Source: an uncultured Candidatus Melainabacteria bacterium
GTDB taxonomy: Bacteria; Cyanobacteriota; Vampirovibrionia; Gastranaerophilales; Gastranaerophilaceae
Length of the DNA stretch: 41,400 nucleotides
Direction of reading: 5' to 3'
Assembly (NCBI GenBank): GCA_934693215.1
Contig: CAKUVB010000002.1
Location: forward strand, 1-41,400
Every line of letters begins with the position of its first letter. Within the stretch, counting starts at the first letter, position 1. A program made the position numbers and the translations under genes. This document shows positions 8,894-17,139 of the stretch, in pieces. Under the pieces are notes generated by a model, which saw nothing but the letters and a program-made list of their open reading frames with translations, did no database searches and was not told the origin of the DNA.

Positions 8894-9766
8894 TTGAACA
8901 ACCGAAATATAAAATTAGCTAAATTTGCAGGGTTTTGTTACGGAGTAAAACGTGCAGTTGAAACTGTTAAAAAATTAAAAGCAGACAACCCTGATAAAAA
9001 TATTTGTATACTTGGTGAATTAATCCATAACACACAAGTTATTGAAGAACTTGATAAAATGGGGATTAAAACTCTTGATAAACTTCCTGAACGTGGTGAC
9101 GGAATTTGTGTTATCAGAAGTCATGGTGCATCACCGGAAGTTTTTGAAGATATTAAAAAAGCAGGGTTTGAAATTGTTGATTTAACTTGTTTAGACGTTA
9201 AAAAAGTTCAGCAAAAAGCTATCGAACTTGCTAAAGATGGATATTTTCTTGTAATTGTTGGCAAATCTGAACACCCAGAAGTTGTTGCAATCAAGGCGAA
9301 TGCTGAGTTATGGAGTCAAAATGTTGTAGTTGCAAGTCAGCCTGAACAGTTAGAAGAATATAGAGAACAAATTAAAAAGCATAAAAAAATCGGAGTTGTT
9401 GTTCAAACAACTCAACGTGTTGACAATCTAAGAGCAATTGTTAATTATTTAATACCAATTTCTAAAGAGTTACATATTGCTAATACTATTTGTTCTAGTA
9501 CGTCAATGCGTCAAAAAGAGGCTAAATCTCTTGCAGAAGAAAGTGATTTGATGATAGTTGTAGGCTCTAAAAAAAGTGCCAATACAACACACCTTGCAGA
9601 GATTTTAAAAGATAATTGCAAAACAATTCATATCGAAAATGATAGTGAATTAGAAAATTATAAGGATTTGATAGACAATGCCAAAGATATAGCTATTACG
9701 GCAGGTGCATCAACTCCTCAATCTGTAATTGAAAAAGTTGTAAATGAAATAAAAGGAGGAATATAA
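8894..9766 (+). CDS. ispH: 4-hydroxy-3-methylbut-2-enyl diphosphate reductase
   Basis: IspH is the iron-sulfur enzyme of the last MEP-pathway step, making IPP and DMAPP. The three [4Fe-4S] cysteines are present at residues 15 (AGFCYGVKRA), 99 (LTCLDV) and 200 (NTICSSTS), with RSHGAS and VVQTTQ active-site motifs. I chose the TTG at 8894, giving 290 residues and placing GFCxGV at the family's usual distance from the N-terminus. The frame is open back to a TTG at 8813, but that would add 27 unrelated residues and start almost on the transcript start. Translation is probably coupled to rpsA, whose GGAGG lies in the end of ispH. Confidence 0.94.
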   Translation: MNNRNIKLAKFAGFCYGVKRAVETVKKLKADNPDKNICILGELIHNTQVIEELDKMGIKTLDKLPERGDGICVIRSHGASPEVFEDIKKAGFEIVDLTCLDVKKVQQKAIELAKDGYFLVIVGKSEHPEVVAIKANAELWSQNVVVASQPEQLEEYREQIKKHKKIGVVVQTTQRVDNLRAIVNYLIPISKELHIANTICSSTSMRQKEAKSLAEESDLMIVVGSKKSANTTHLAEILKDNCKTIHIENDSELENYKDLIDNAKDIAITAGASTPQSVIEKVVNEIKGGI

Positions 9767-9767
9767 T

Positions 9768-10829
9768 ATGACAGCAACATTAGAAAAGTCTATGGACGAA
9801 TTTGAAACATTGCTAGAAGAATCTTTTTCTAAATCTTATGCGGTAGCTGATATCGTAGAAGGTACTGTTATGAAAAAAGAATCTGATGGCTATTTAGTAA
9901 GTGTAAAAGGTGCTAAAATGGAAGCTTTCTTATCAAACAAAGAATTGTCTTCTGATGAACCTGAACTAGAAATCGGAGATGTAAAAGAATTTTACGTTCT
10001 TAAAGAAGAAAACGATGAAGATTCAATGTTATTATCATTGAAAAGAATCGCATTTGCTCAAGCTTGGGCTCAACTTAACGATGCAAAAATTCAAGGTGAT
10101 ACAATCCTTGCAAAAGTTGTTTCTACAGTTAAGGGTGGTGTTCTTGTTGACGTTGCAGATTTGAAAGGTTTTATCCCTTCATCTCAATTAAGAACCGGTA
10201 CTCCATTTGAAGGTTTAATCGACCAAAAAATCGAAGTTAAAGTTCTTGAAGCAGATCCTAAGAAAAACAAACTTATCCTTTCTCAACGTCAAGCAGTTGC
10301 AGAACAAAGAGATCAAGTTGTTGATAACGTATTAGCTTCTTTAGAAGAAGATTCAGTAGTTAAAGGTACTGTTGTAAGAATTACTGATTTTGGTGCTTTC
10401 GTTGATATCAACGGTATTGATGGTTTGTTACCTATTTCTGAAATTTCTTGGCAAAGAATTAAACACCCTTCTGACGTTATCACTTTAGGTGACGAAATCG
10501 AAGTTAAAATTATTAAAATTGATACAGAATTAAAGAGAATTTCTTTAAGCTTAAAGAGAATGGGCGAAAATCCTTGGCAACAAATTGAAGGTCAATTTGA
10601 AGAAGGTCAAGTTGTTAAAGGTACTGTAAACAAAATCACTACTTTCGGTGCTTTCATCAACATCTTCCCAGGAGTTGAAGCTTTATTACCAGTTTCTGAA
10701 ATGAGCAACGAAAATGTTAATCCATTCAACATGTTCAAAGTAGGTGACGAAATTGAAGTTCTTATTAAGAGATTCACTCCAAAAGAACACAGAATCGCTT
10801 TGAGTGTAAAAGATATTCCTAACGCATAG
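9768..10829 (+). CDS. rpsA: Short 30S ribosomal protein S1 / S1-domain RNA-binding protein
   Basis: This 353-residue protein consists of four S1 (OB-fold) repeats, starting around residues 29, 110, 197 and 282. Repeats three and four are most canonical (KGTVVRITDFGAFVDI; KGTVNKITTFGAFINI). S1 helps bind mRNA to the 30S subunit. Four repeats is shorter than the six of E. coli and resembles the forms of Cyanobacteria and Gram-positives. The N-terminus is acidic. Start ATG with GGAGG eight bases upstream, one base after the ispH stop. Codon choice is richer in C-ending codons than in neighbours, as expected for a highly expressed gene. A strong terminator follows. Confidence 0.9.
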   Translation: MTATLEKSMDEFETLLEESFSKSYAVADIVEGTVMKKESDGYLVSVKGAKMEAFLSNKELSSDEPELEIGDVKEFYVLKEENDEDSMLLSLKRIAFAQAWAQLNDAKIQGDTILAKVVSTVKGGVLVDVADLKGFIPSSQLRTGTPFEGLIDQKIEVKVLEADPKKNKLILSQRQAVAEQRDQVVDNVLASLEEDSVVKGTVVRITDFGAFVDINGIDGLLPISEISWQRIKHPSDVITLGDEIEVKIIKIDTELKRISLSLKRMGENPWQQIEGQFEEGQVVKGTVNKITTFGAFINIFPGVEALLPVSEMSNENVNPFNMFKVGDEIEVLIKRFTPKEHRIALSVKDIPNA

Positions 10830-10852
10830 TCAATAAGGAATTTTCAATAATT

Positions 10853-10890
10853 TAAGAGGGGTTTTTGATTTTCAAAAATCCCTCTTTTAC
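10853..10890 (+). terminator. Rho-independent terminator of ispH-rpsA
   Basis: Hairpin AAGAGGG-G-TTTTTGA / TCAAAAA-T-CCCTCTT with a TTTT loop, about 15 paired positions including one G-U, ending in a T run. Confidence 0.85.
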
Positions 10891-10914
10891 ATTTATTATA
10901 TTTTGATGTAGTAT
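10886..10914 (+). promoter_or_regulatory. Promoter of the GltD/NfnB-type gene
   Basis: TTTACA (10886-10891), 17-base spacer, TAGTAT (10909-10914). The -35 lies in the tail of the preceding terminator, giving a compact terminator-promoter junction. Confidence 0.55.
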
Positions 10915-10959
10915 AAGGTTAAGTTAGCGGGAATAAATTTATTAAGGAGAGATTTGAAT

Positions 10960-12330
10960 ATGGAACGTCAAAGACCTAAAGAACAAGATAAAATTCAACG
11001 TAGAAGTAATTTTGATGCAGTTGAAGAAAATTTTACCAAAGAACAAGCTCTTGCTGAAGCTTCAAGATGTCTAAATTGTAAAAATCCAAGATGCGTAAAG
11101 GGTTGCCCTGTAAATATTCAAATTCCTCAATTTATACATGAATTAAAAGAAGGTAATCTTGACAAAGCCGGTGAAGTTATTCGTCAAACAAGTATGTTAC
11201 CTTCAGTATGTGGTCGTGTTTGTCCTCAAGAAAGACAATGTGAAGGTCAATGCGTACTTGGTATCAAAGGTGAAGCCGTTGCTATCGGTGCTTTAGAAAG
11301 ATATGTTGGTGACAACACAAGACCTGCAAAAGCAGAAATTAAACCTTCTGGCAAAAAAGTTGCAGTTATTGGTTCAGGTTGTGCAGGTATTACTGCTGCA
11401 GCTGATTTAAGAAAAGCCGGACACGAAGTTGTTGTTTTTGAAGCACTTCACCAATTTGGTGGTGTATTAAGATATGGTATTCCACCATTCAGACTTCCTC
11501 GTGTTGTTTTGGATAGAGAAATTACATCATTAAAAGAAATGGGTGTTGAGTTCCACAAAAATGTTATTGTTGGTAAGTCAATCACTATTAAACAACTTGA
11601 AGAAGATGGATTTGATGCAATATTCATTTGCTCAGGTGCCGGATTACCAAAAATGATGAATATTAAAGGTGAAAACTTGAACGGTGTATTCTCTGCAAAC
11701 GAATTCTTAACTCGTGTAAACTTAATGCACGCAAACGATGAAGAATCACCAACACCTTTAAGAGTTGGTAAAAAAGTTGCAGTAATAGGTGGTGGTAACG
11801 TAGCGATGGACGCAGCAAGAACCGCTGTTCGTGTAGGTTTTGAAGAAGTTTATATCGTATATAGACGTACTGAAAAAGAACTTCCTGCTCGTCTTGAAGA
11901 AATTAGACACGCAAAAGAAGAAGGTGTTATATTCAAATTCCTTCACGCACCATCAGAAATTTTAGATAATGAAGGTTATGTTGGTGGTATGAAGTTTGAA
12001 ATAATGGAACTTGGTGAACCAGATGAATCAGGAAGATGCAAACCTATCGGTACAGGCAAGTTTGAAACATTTGATGTTGATACCGTAATTGTTGCTCTTG
12101 GTACAGGCCCTAACCCTATTATTCAAAAGACATCTGCTGCTGATGGTATAGATTTTGAAACAGATAGACGTGGATATTTCACAGTTGATGAAGAAACAAG
12201 ACAAACTTCAATCCCTACAATATATGCTGGTGGTGACGTTGCTCCTGTTGGAACATCAAACGCAATCAATGCTATGGGTGCAGGTAAAAAGGCGGCTAAA
12301 GCAATTAATGAATATTTGGCAACAAAATAA
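10960..12330 (+). CDS. gltA: NADPH-dependent glutamate synthase small-subunit family flavoprotein (GltD/GltA/NfnB type)
   Basis: This is a 456-residue FAD and iron-sulfur NAD(P)H oxidoreductase. Seen: two N-terminal cysteine clusters (CLNCKNPRCVKGCP; CGRVCPQERQCEGQC) for [4Fe-4S] centres, an FAD loop VIGSGCAGITAAADL, an NAD(P) loop VIGGGNVAMDAARTA and the C-terminal FAD motif IYAGGDVAP. The family includes glutamate synthase beta subunits, stand-alone GltA and NfnB of ferredoxin:NADP transhydrogenase. No large glutamate synthase subunit or NfnA lies beside it, so the reaction partner is open. I chose ATG 10960, ten bases after AGGAG; TTG 10954 is the alternative. The ATG of the next gene overlaps its end. 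Confidence 0.85.
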   Translation: MERQRPKEQDKIQRRSNFDAVEENFTKEQALAEASRCLNCKNPRCVKGCPVNIQIPQFIHELKEGNLDKAGEVIRQTSMLPSVCGRVCPQERQCEGQCVLGIKGEAVAIGALERYVGDNTRPAKAEIKPSGKKVAVIGSGCAGITAAADLRKAGHEVVVFEALHQFGGVLRYGIPPFRLPRVVLDREITSLKEMGVEFHKNVIVGKSITIKQLEEDGFDAIFICSGAGLPKMMNIKGENLNGVFSANEFLTRVNLMHANDEESPTPLRVGKKVAVIGGGNVAMDAARTAVRVGFEEVYIVYRRTEKELPARLEEIRHAKEEGVIFKFLHAPSEILDNEGYVGGMKFEIMELGEPDESGRCKPIGTGKFETFDVDTVIVALGTGPNPIIQKTSAADGIDFETDRRGYFTVDEETRQTSIPTIYAGGDVAPVGTSNAINAMGAGKKAAKAINEYLATK

Positions 12331-13276
12331 TTTTAAAAAATTAATAATAATAGCAATAATACAGGCAATAACTTTCATGCCTGTATTTGCTATTGATTTG
12401 GATTATACGGTTGATGATGCTATTCGGAAAAACTATAAAGTTGAACAAGGACCAAATACAAATCCTGTAGTTACTCCTGTTCCAAAAACTGTTACACCTA
12501 CATCAGTTCAACAACCTCAAAAAACATCGTCTGAATTAATGCCTAAATTACCGGCATTACCTAAAACAACGACTCAGGCAAAACCTATACAAGCAAAACC
12601 TGTTCAAACAGTAAATAAAACAACAGTTAAACAACCTATACAAAACATATCTCGTTCTGCCATAACAAGAACAACTCAACAAACTTATACTTGTATTCCA
12701 TTAAGAAAAGGTACAGAAATAGAGATATCTAATATAAATGCAATATCTGATAAACAAAAAGCAGGAACTAATATTGTTTTTGTTTCGGATAAACCTGTTA
12801 GGACTCCTTATTATACAATTCCTCAGGGTACAAAATTTGTAGGTAAAATTGTAGAATCTCATAACCCACAGATTACAGGCAACGGTGGACTTGTATCAAT
12901 TGAAGTAGTTACAATTATCCTTGCGAATCAGTATCAACATATTGATACAAGAATTACTAAGATTAACGATAAAAGAATATTTTTTGAAGATATAAAAGGC
13001 AAACATTCATATTGGAAAAATACAGTAAATAAAGGTAAATGGGGAAGAAATACTTATAAGAAGATGAAGAAACTTTCTTCTAATTTAGCTAAAGATAAAA
13101 CTACAGTTATACTTTCACCGTTTACGTTTATATATGGTGTTACATTAGGTTGTATAAGCACTGTTTCATCACCGGTTGTATCAATATTCTGCAAGGGTGG
13201 TTCAGTAAATCTTCCTGTTGGTACGAAATTTGTTATCAAATTTGAAAAAGATGCAAAAATTAGAGTCAGCAACTAA
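12308..13276 (+). CDS. Secreted protein with proline/threonine linker and beta-rich C-terminal domain, function unknown
   Basis: A 322-residue protein. The N-terminus has a charged start, a hydrophobic core (LIIIAIIQAITFMPVF) and an AIDL cleavage region, so export is likely. A low-complexity Pro/Thr/Gln/Lys linker covers roughly residues 45-125. The C-terminal part has IPQGTKFVGKI and ends with KGGSVNLPVGTKFVIKF, a repeated 'GT-x-F' beta-barrel pattern reminiscent of TrbI/VirB10-type barrels, though I would not assign it there. The ATG at 12308 overlaps the previous gene by 23 bases; no clear ribosome binding site, so coupling is probable. It resembles the secreted protein at 38126-38794 in layout. 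Confidence 0.7.
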   Translation: MNIWQQNNFKKLIIIAIIQAITFMPVFAIDLDYTVDDAIRKNYKVEQGPNTNPVVTPVPKTVTPTSVQQPQKTSSELMPKLPALPKTTTQAKPIQAKPVQTVNKTTVKQPIQNISRSAITRTTQQTYTCIPLRKGTEIEISNINAISDKQKAGTNIVFVSDKPVRTPYYTIPQGTKFVGKIVESHNPQITGNGGLVSIEVVTIILANQYQHIDTRITKINDKRIFFEDIKGKHSYWKNTVNKGKWGRNTYKKMKKLSSNLAKDKTTVILSPFTFIYGVTLGCISTVSSPVVSIFCKGGSVNLPVGTKFVIKFEKDAKIRVSN

Positions 13277-13333
13277 CAAAAATTTAATTAAAAATCACAT
13301 AAATTTAGTTATATTTATTCATCACATCGGCTA

Positions 13334-13361
13334 TTGTTAATTTTTATGCAAAGTAAATAAT
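13334..13361 (+). promoter_or_regulatory. Candidate leaderless promoter of the CoA-disulfide-reductase-like gene
   Basis: TTGTTA (13334-13339), 16-base spacer, AATAAT (13356-13361), then six bases (agtgat) to the ATG. No Shine-Dalgarno can be placed. Confidence 0.45.
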
Positions 13362-13367
13362 AGTGAT

Positions 13368-14717
13368 ATGAATATAGTTATAATTGGTGGAGTCGCTGCG
13401 GGAGCTAAAGCAGCTGCAAAAGCCAGACGACTTTTACCTGATGCAAAAATTGATATTTATACAGAAGATACACACGTATCTTATTCTTCTTGTGGATTAC
13501 CTTATTATATTCAAGGAAATTTCAATGATTATAAAAAACTTATTGTGAGAACTCCAGAGGAATTTGCTCAACAAAATGTTGATGTACATTTGCTAAATAG
13601 AGTAATAAAAATTATTCCTAAAACTCAAAAAATTTTGGTAAAAGATTTAACTAATGATGTAGAATTTCCTGTTGCGTATGACAAACTCGTAATTGCAACT
13701 GGAGCAAAACCTTATATTCCTGATATTAAAAACGTAAATATGCCAAATGTTTATAAAGTACGTACACTAGAGGACGGTATTGCAATAAAAGAAGCAATGC
13801 AAAATGCTCGTCACGTAACAATAGTTGGTGGTGGATATATCGGTATAGAAATGTTAGAATCATTTGTTAAAAATAATATCCAAACAACTTTAATTGAAGC
13901 TTCTTCTCATGTTTTATCAATGTTAGATTCTGATATTGCAGAATTAATTATTGAATATATTAATGGAGAAAGTAATGATTATGCAAAACTTTTGACTAAT
14001 GATACGGTTGTATCCTTTGAAGGAAAAGACAAAGTAGAAGAAGTAATAACTGCAAACGGTGAACATTTTGCAACGGATATGGTTATTATGTGTGCCGGTA
14101 TTCGTCCTACGGTTGATATAGCTGTAGAAGCTGGAATAAAACTGGGAAAAACTGGTGCAATAAAAGTAAATAGTAGAATGGAAACGAATATAGAAAATAT
14201 TTATGCTTGTGGTGATTGTATTGAAGAAACAAATGTTATAACACATCGCCAAGTTTGGTTGCCATTAGGAACAAATGCTAATAAAGAAGGACGTTGTGCT
14301 GCCGTAAATCTAGCCGGATATACAGAAGATTTTGAAGGGGTTTTAGGGTCAACGGTAACAAGATATCTAAATCTTACTATTTCTACAACTGGGCTGACTC
14401 ATAAAGTCGCAGAAGAAGAAGGATTTGACCCTGTTTCAATTGTTGTGACAAAACGTGATAAAGCGGGATACATGCCGGAAGTTCGAAATGTAACTATTAA
14501 ACTTACTGCAGATAAACGAACACACAAACTTTTAGGCGGACAAGCAATAGGGTGCGGAGATGCTGATAAAAGGATAAACACTCTATCTGTCGGATTGCTA
14601 AACGGCATAACAGTTGAAGAATTTTTAGGTGCTGATATTACTTACGCACCACCATTTTCTACAACGATAGACCCTTTATTATCTGCCACACGACTTTTGA
14701 TAGACAAGTTAAGATAA
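13368..14717 (+). CDS. CoA-disulfide reductase / NADH oxidase-like flavoprotein
   Basis: A 449-residue class III pyridine-nucleotide disulfide oxidoreductase. Seen: FAD loop IIGGVAAGAKAAAKARR at residues 5-21, the single redox-active cysteine in YSSCGLPYY (Cys42), NAD loop IVGGGYIGIEMLE, second FAD motif IYACGDC, and the C-terminal dimerisation domain ending at residue 449 with no rhodanese fusion. A lone Cys in this position is the mark of CoA-disulfide reductases, NADH oxidases and peroxidases, all cytoplasmic redox-defence enzymes; sequence alone does not separate them. The gene stands alone between promoter and a bidirectional terminator, tail to tail with ferritin. Confidence 0.87.
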   Translation: MNIVIIGGVAAGAKAAAKARRLLPDAKIDIYTEDTHVSYSSCGLPYYIQGNFNDYKKLIVRTPEEFAQQNVDVHLLNRVIKIIPKTQKILVKDLTNDVEFPVAYDKLVIATGAKPYIPDIKNVNMPNVYKVRTLEDGIAIKEAMQNARHVTIVGGGYIGIEMLESFVKNNIQTTLIEASSHVLSMLDSDIAELIIEYINGESNDYAKLLTNDTVVSFEGKDKVEEVITANGEHFATDMVIMCAGIRPTVDIAVEAGIKLGKTGAIKVNSRMETNIENIYACGDCIEETNVITHRQVWLPLGTNANKEGRCAAVNLAGYTEDFEGVLGSTVTRYLNLTISTTGLTHKVAEEEGFDPVSIVVTKRDKAGYMPEVRNVTIKLTADKRTHKLLGGQAIGCGDADKRINTLSVGLLNGITVEEFLGADITYAPPFSTTIDPLLSATRLLIDKLR

Positions 14718-14720
14718 TTA

Positions 14721-14752
14721 AAACTCCCTGTATCAAAAGATACAAGGAGTTT
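14721..14752. terminator. Bidirectional terminator between the redox enzyme and ferritin genes
   Basis: Stem AAACTCC-C-TGTATC / GATACA-A-GGAGTTT around an AAAA loop, with A-rich and T-rich flanks, placed between convergent genes. Confidence 0.8.
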
Positions 14753-14773
14753 ATAATTTGTTTATTCAGTATT

Positions 14774-15283
14774 TTAACCAATTACTGGTGCTACAAAAGT
14801 TCTTGCAGCAAGGTCTTTGTCTAGTAATAACAAAGCTTTTGCATCATCTTTAATAAGTTTAAGAGTTGCAAGAACACTACCAACATTTGATTCTTCTTCT
14901 ACTTGTTCCTTCAAGTACCAATCCAAGAAAGACATAGCGGCTCTATCTCTTGTTTCTTCTGCAACGTCCATAAGAGCATTGATTTTAGATGTAACTAATT
15001 CTTCGTGTTTAAGAACATCTTCGAAAACTTCTAATGGAGAATTCCATTCAGTTTTTGGAGCATCTATTGATGTCAAAACAACTTTACCGCCTCTTTCGTG
15101 AACGTAATCATACATACCAAATGCGTGAGCTCTTTCTTCTTGAACTTGAACGTCCATCCAGCTTACAAAACCTTTAAGGTTGATTTGCTCAAAGTATGCT
15201 TTCATTGAAAGATATAAGTATTCTGAATATAATTCAGCATTGATTTGTTCGTTAAAAGCTTTTTCTAATTTTTCGTTAATCAT
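14774..15283 (-). CDS. ftnA: Non-haem bacterial ferritin
   Basis: A 169-residue four-helix iron-storage protein that oxidises Fe(II) at a diiron site and stores it in a 24-mer shell. The ferroxidase ligands fall at the positions known for E. coli FtnA: Glu17, Glu50, His53, Glu94, Gln127 and Glu130. No haem-binding methionine of bacterioferritin is apparent. AGAAGG precedes the start. It lies tail to tail with the CoA-disulfide-reductase-like gene, an oxidative-stress and iron neighbourhood. Confidence 0.94.
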   Translation of the reverse strand: MINEKLEKAFNEQINAELYSEYLYLSMKAYFEQINLKGFVSWMDVQVQEERAHAFGMYDYVHERGGKVVLTSIDAPKTEWNSPLEVFEDVLKHEELVTSKINALMDVAEETRDRAAMSFLDWYLKEQVEEESNVGSVLATLKLIKDDAKALLLLDKDLAARTFVAPVIG

Positions 15284-15309
15284 TATTGCCTTCTTTCTTA
15301 TTTACTTGA

Positions 15310-16059
15310 TTAATAATCAAGTTTTTCCATTAACTCATCTGATATATCACAGTTCATATAAACATTTTGTACATCATCATGTTCTTCTAATCTGCTCAAT
15401 AATCTTAATACGTTTGTTGCTGTTTTTTCATCAGTCACCTCTATAGTATTTTGTGGAATTCTTACAAACTCAGCAGTTTCTGATTTGAAACCTTCTTTTT
15501 CAAGTCCTTCTGTAATTGTTTGCAAGTTTGGAACTGATGTCATAACTTTATAAACATCATCTTCTTCAACAATATCTTCTGCATCAAGATTGATAGCAGC
15601 TTCGAATAATGCGTCATAATCAACAGTATTTGGGAATGTAATACAACCTTTTCTGTCGAACATCCAACCTACGCAACCTGTTTCTCCAAGATTTCCATTG
15701 AACTTTGTGAAGAAACTTCTTACATCACCTGCAGTTCTGTTTTTGTTGTCTGTCATAGCCTCTACGACTACTGCAACACCACCAGCTGCGTATCCTTCGT
15801 ATATTAATTCTTCATAATTATCTGTGTTGTTTTTACCAGCACCTTTATCAATAGCTCGTTTAATATTATCGTTTGGAAGTCCTGCAGCTTTTGCTTTTTC
15901 GATAGCAGTTCTTAATCTGAAATTACCTGCAGGGTCAGGACCACCAAGTTTTGCTGCAACTATTAGTTCTCTTGAAAATTTTTGGAATTCAGCTGCTCTT
16001 GCTGAATCTGTTTTTGCTTTTTTATGTTTGATTGTTGACCACTTTGAATGTCCGCTCAT
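15310..16059 (-). CDS. yebC: YebC/PmpR/TACO1-family translation or transcription factor
   Basis: The 249-residue protein begins MSGHSKWSTIKHKK, the family's hallmark, and continues with KFSRELIVAAKLGGPDPAGN, a glycine-rich AGLPNDNIKRAIDKG loop, and YEGYAAGGVAVVVEAMTDNKNRT. YebC proteins were described as regulators, and more recent work connects the family with translation of difficult sequences such as proline runs. I chose the ATG at 16059 because of the conserved N-terminus and the GGAG eight bases upstream; the upstream in-frame ATG at 16098 adds 13 unrelated residues. Confidence 0.95.
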   Translation of the reverse strand: MSGHSKWSTIKHKKAKTDSARAAEFQKFSRELIVAAKLGGPDPAGNFRLRTAIEKAKAAGLPNDNIKRAIDKGAGKNNTDNYEELIYEGYAAGGVAVVVEAMTDNKNRTAGDVRSFFTKFNGNLGETGCVGWMFDRKGCITFPNTVDYDALFEAAINLDAEDIVEEDDVYKVMTSVPNLQTITEGLEKEGFKSETAEFVRIPQNTIEVTDEKTATNVLRLLSRLEEHDDVQNVYMNCDISDELMEKLDY

Positions 16060-16206
16060 AAATTTTCTCCATTTCTGTCTGCAAATATATGATAACAAAA
16101 AAGCAAATTAATATAAATTTTTGTAACATTATGTTTAAAATTCCTAAAGTTTTTAAAAAAATAGCCGTAATCCCATGTGTATCGAACTATAAATGGAGTA
16201 ATTTAT

Positions 16207-16767
16207 ATGTCAGGAATTGGCAATGTCGATGGAATAAATAATAATACTGGACTGAAATTACAGAATGTTCCAAATTCTCAAGAACAAGAAATTCAAAGTA
16301 TTTTTAATAGATTAAATACAGATGGAAATAATGTTCTTAACGAACAAGATGGTGCTGGTACAGTTCAAAAGTTTTGGACAGCAGTTAATAATTTTTTAAA
16401 TAGTCTTAAAAATATTGGAAAATCAGAACAAAAAGGTACTGCGGCAGATGTTAATGGTGCAACTACACTTCCACAAAACGAAGAACCACTAACAACATTT
16501 GATAAAGATGGTAATGTAATACCTGAAGTTACGGATAATCCTGGCGGCTCAAGAACAATTAAACATGCTGGAGAAACCATTGAAGCATCATCTAATAGTA
16601 TTGATGTAAAAGATGCAACAGGTAAGAGTACAGGTGGTATAAAATTACTTAATAATGGAATGTATTGTTTACTTGGCGAAGACGGTAAACAAGGTGTATT
16701 TGACCCTAAAAAAGGTGAGTTTTTATCGGATAATGAAGCCCAACAGATTTTAGCACAATTTAGTTAA
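16207..16767 (+). CDS. Orphan protein with one EF-hand-like loop
   Basis: A 186-residue protein that I do not recognise. Residues about 38-50 (NTDGNNVLNEQD) match a calcium-binding EF-hand loop spacing, with Asn replacing Asp at positions 1, 5 and 9, so calcium binding is uncertain. The remainder is polar, rich in Asn, Gly, Lys and Thr, with several short D-x-x-G turns and a C-terminal segment ending in a helix. No signal peptide or membrane segment is visible. Start at 16207 has GGAG eight bases upstream. It is followed by another orphan gene with the same orientation. Confidence 0.65.
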   Translation: MSGIGNVDGINNNTGLKLQNVPNSQEQEIQSIFNRLNTDGNNVLNEQDGAGTVQKFWTAVNNFLNSLKNIGKSEQKGTAADVNGATTLPQNEEPLTTFDKDGNVIPEVTDNPGGSRTIKHAGETIEASSNSIDVKDATGKSTGGIKLLNNGMYCLLGEDGKQGVFDPKKGEFLSDNEAQQILAQFS

Positions 16768-16894
16768 TGGGTTTCGTATCTTAATTCAAGTGGCTATTTA
16801 TATTAAAAGAGAGATTTCTAATAAGAAGAGTTGAGCTTTTTTAAGTTTTAAGTTTTTGTGCCGTAAATAATTATATACAGAATTGAGGTATATA

Positions 16895-17068
16895 ATGGCA
16901 AGAATTATTGAAAACATAAACGGGGGCAGACGTACAATCAGACTTTCTACATCAGATATTATTTCTATTGTGCAAGAATATCAACAACTAGTTTATAACA
17001 ATAGAAATTATAGTGATGTTCAATCTATTTTAAATGATAATGTGATATGTATTCCTGAAGAAATATAA
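16895..17068 (+). CDS. Small orphan protein, 57 residues
   Basis: A short gene starting MARIIENINGGRRTIRLST and ending with CIPEEI. GAGG lies six bases before the ATG at 16895. The composition is balanced (two short amphipathic helices likely, around residues 20-34 and 40-50), which is more like a real small protein than random frame. Family unknown. A basic N-terminal half leaves nucleic-acid binding possible, but nothing proves it. Confidence 0.5.
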   Translation: MARIIENINGGRRTIRLSTSDIISIVQEYQQLVYNNRNYSDVQSILNDNVICIPEEI

Positions 17069-17104
17069 CTTGCAAAATCTTTTAGTTATATCTTTGATAA
17101 CGTA

Positions 17105-17133
17105 TTCACGAAAGAATATTTGTATGATATAAT
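17105..17133 (+). promoter_or_regulatory. Promoter of purD, placed for a leaderless transcript
   Basis: TTCACG (17105-17110), 17-base spacer ending in TGA, and a perfect TATAAT (17128-17133) with the extended -10 TG. The ATG follows after six bases (cccgat), so transcription should start on or beside the A of the start codon. Confidence 0.65.
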
Positions 17134-17139
17134 CCCGAT

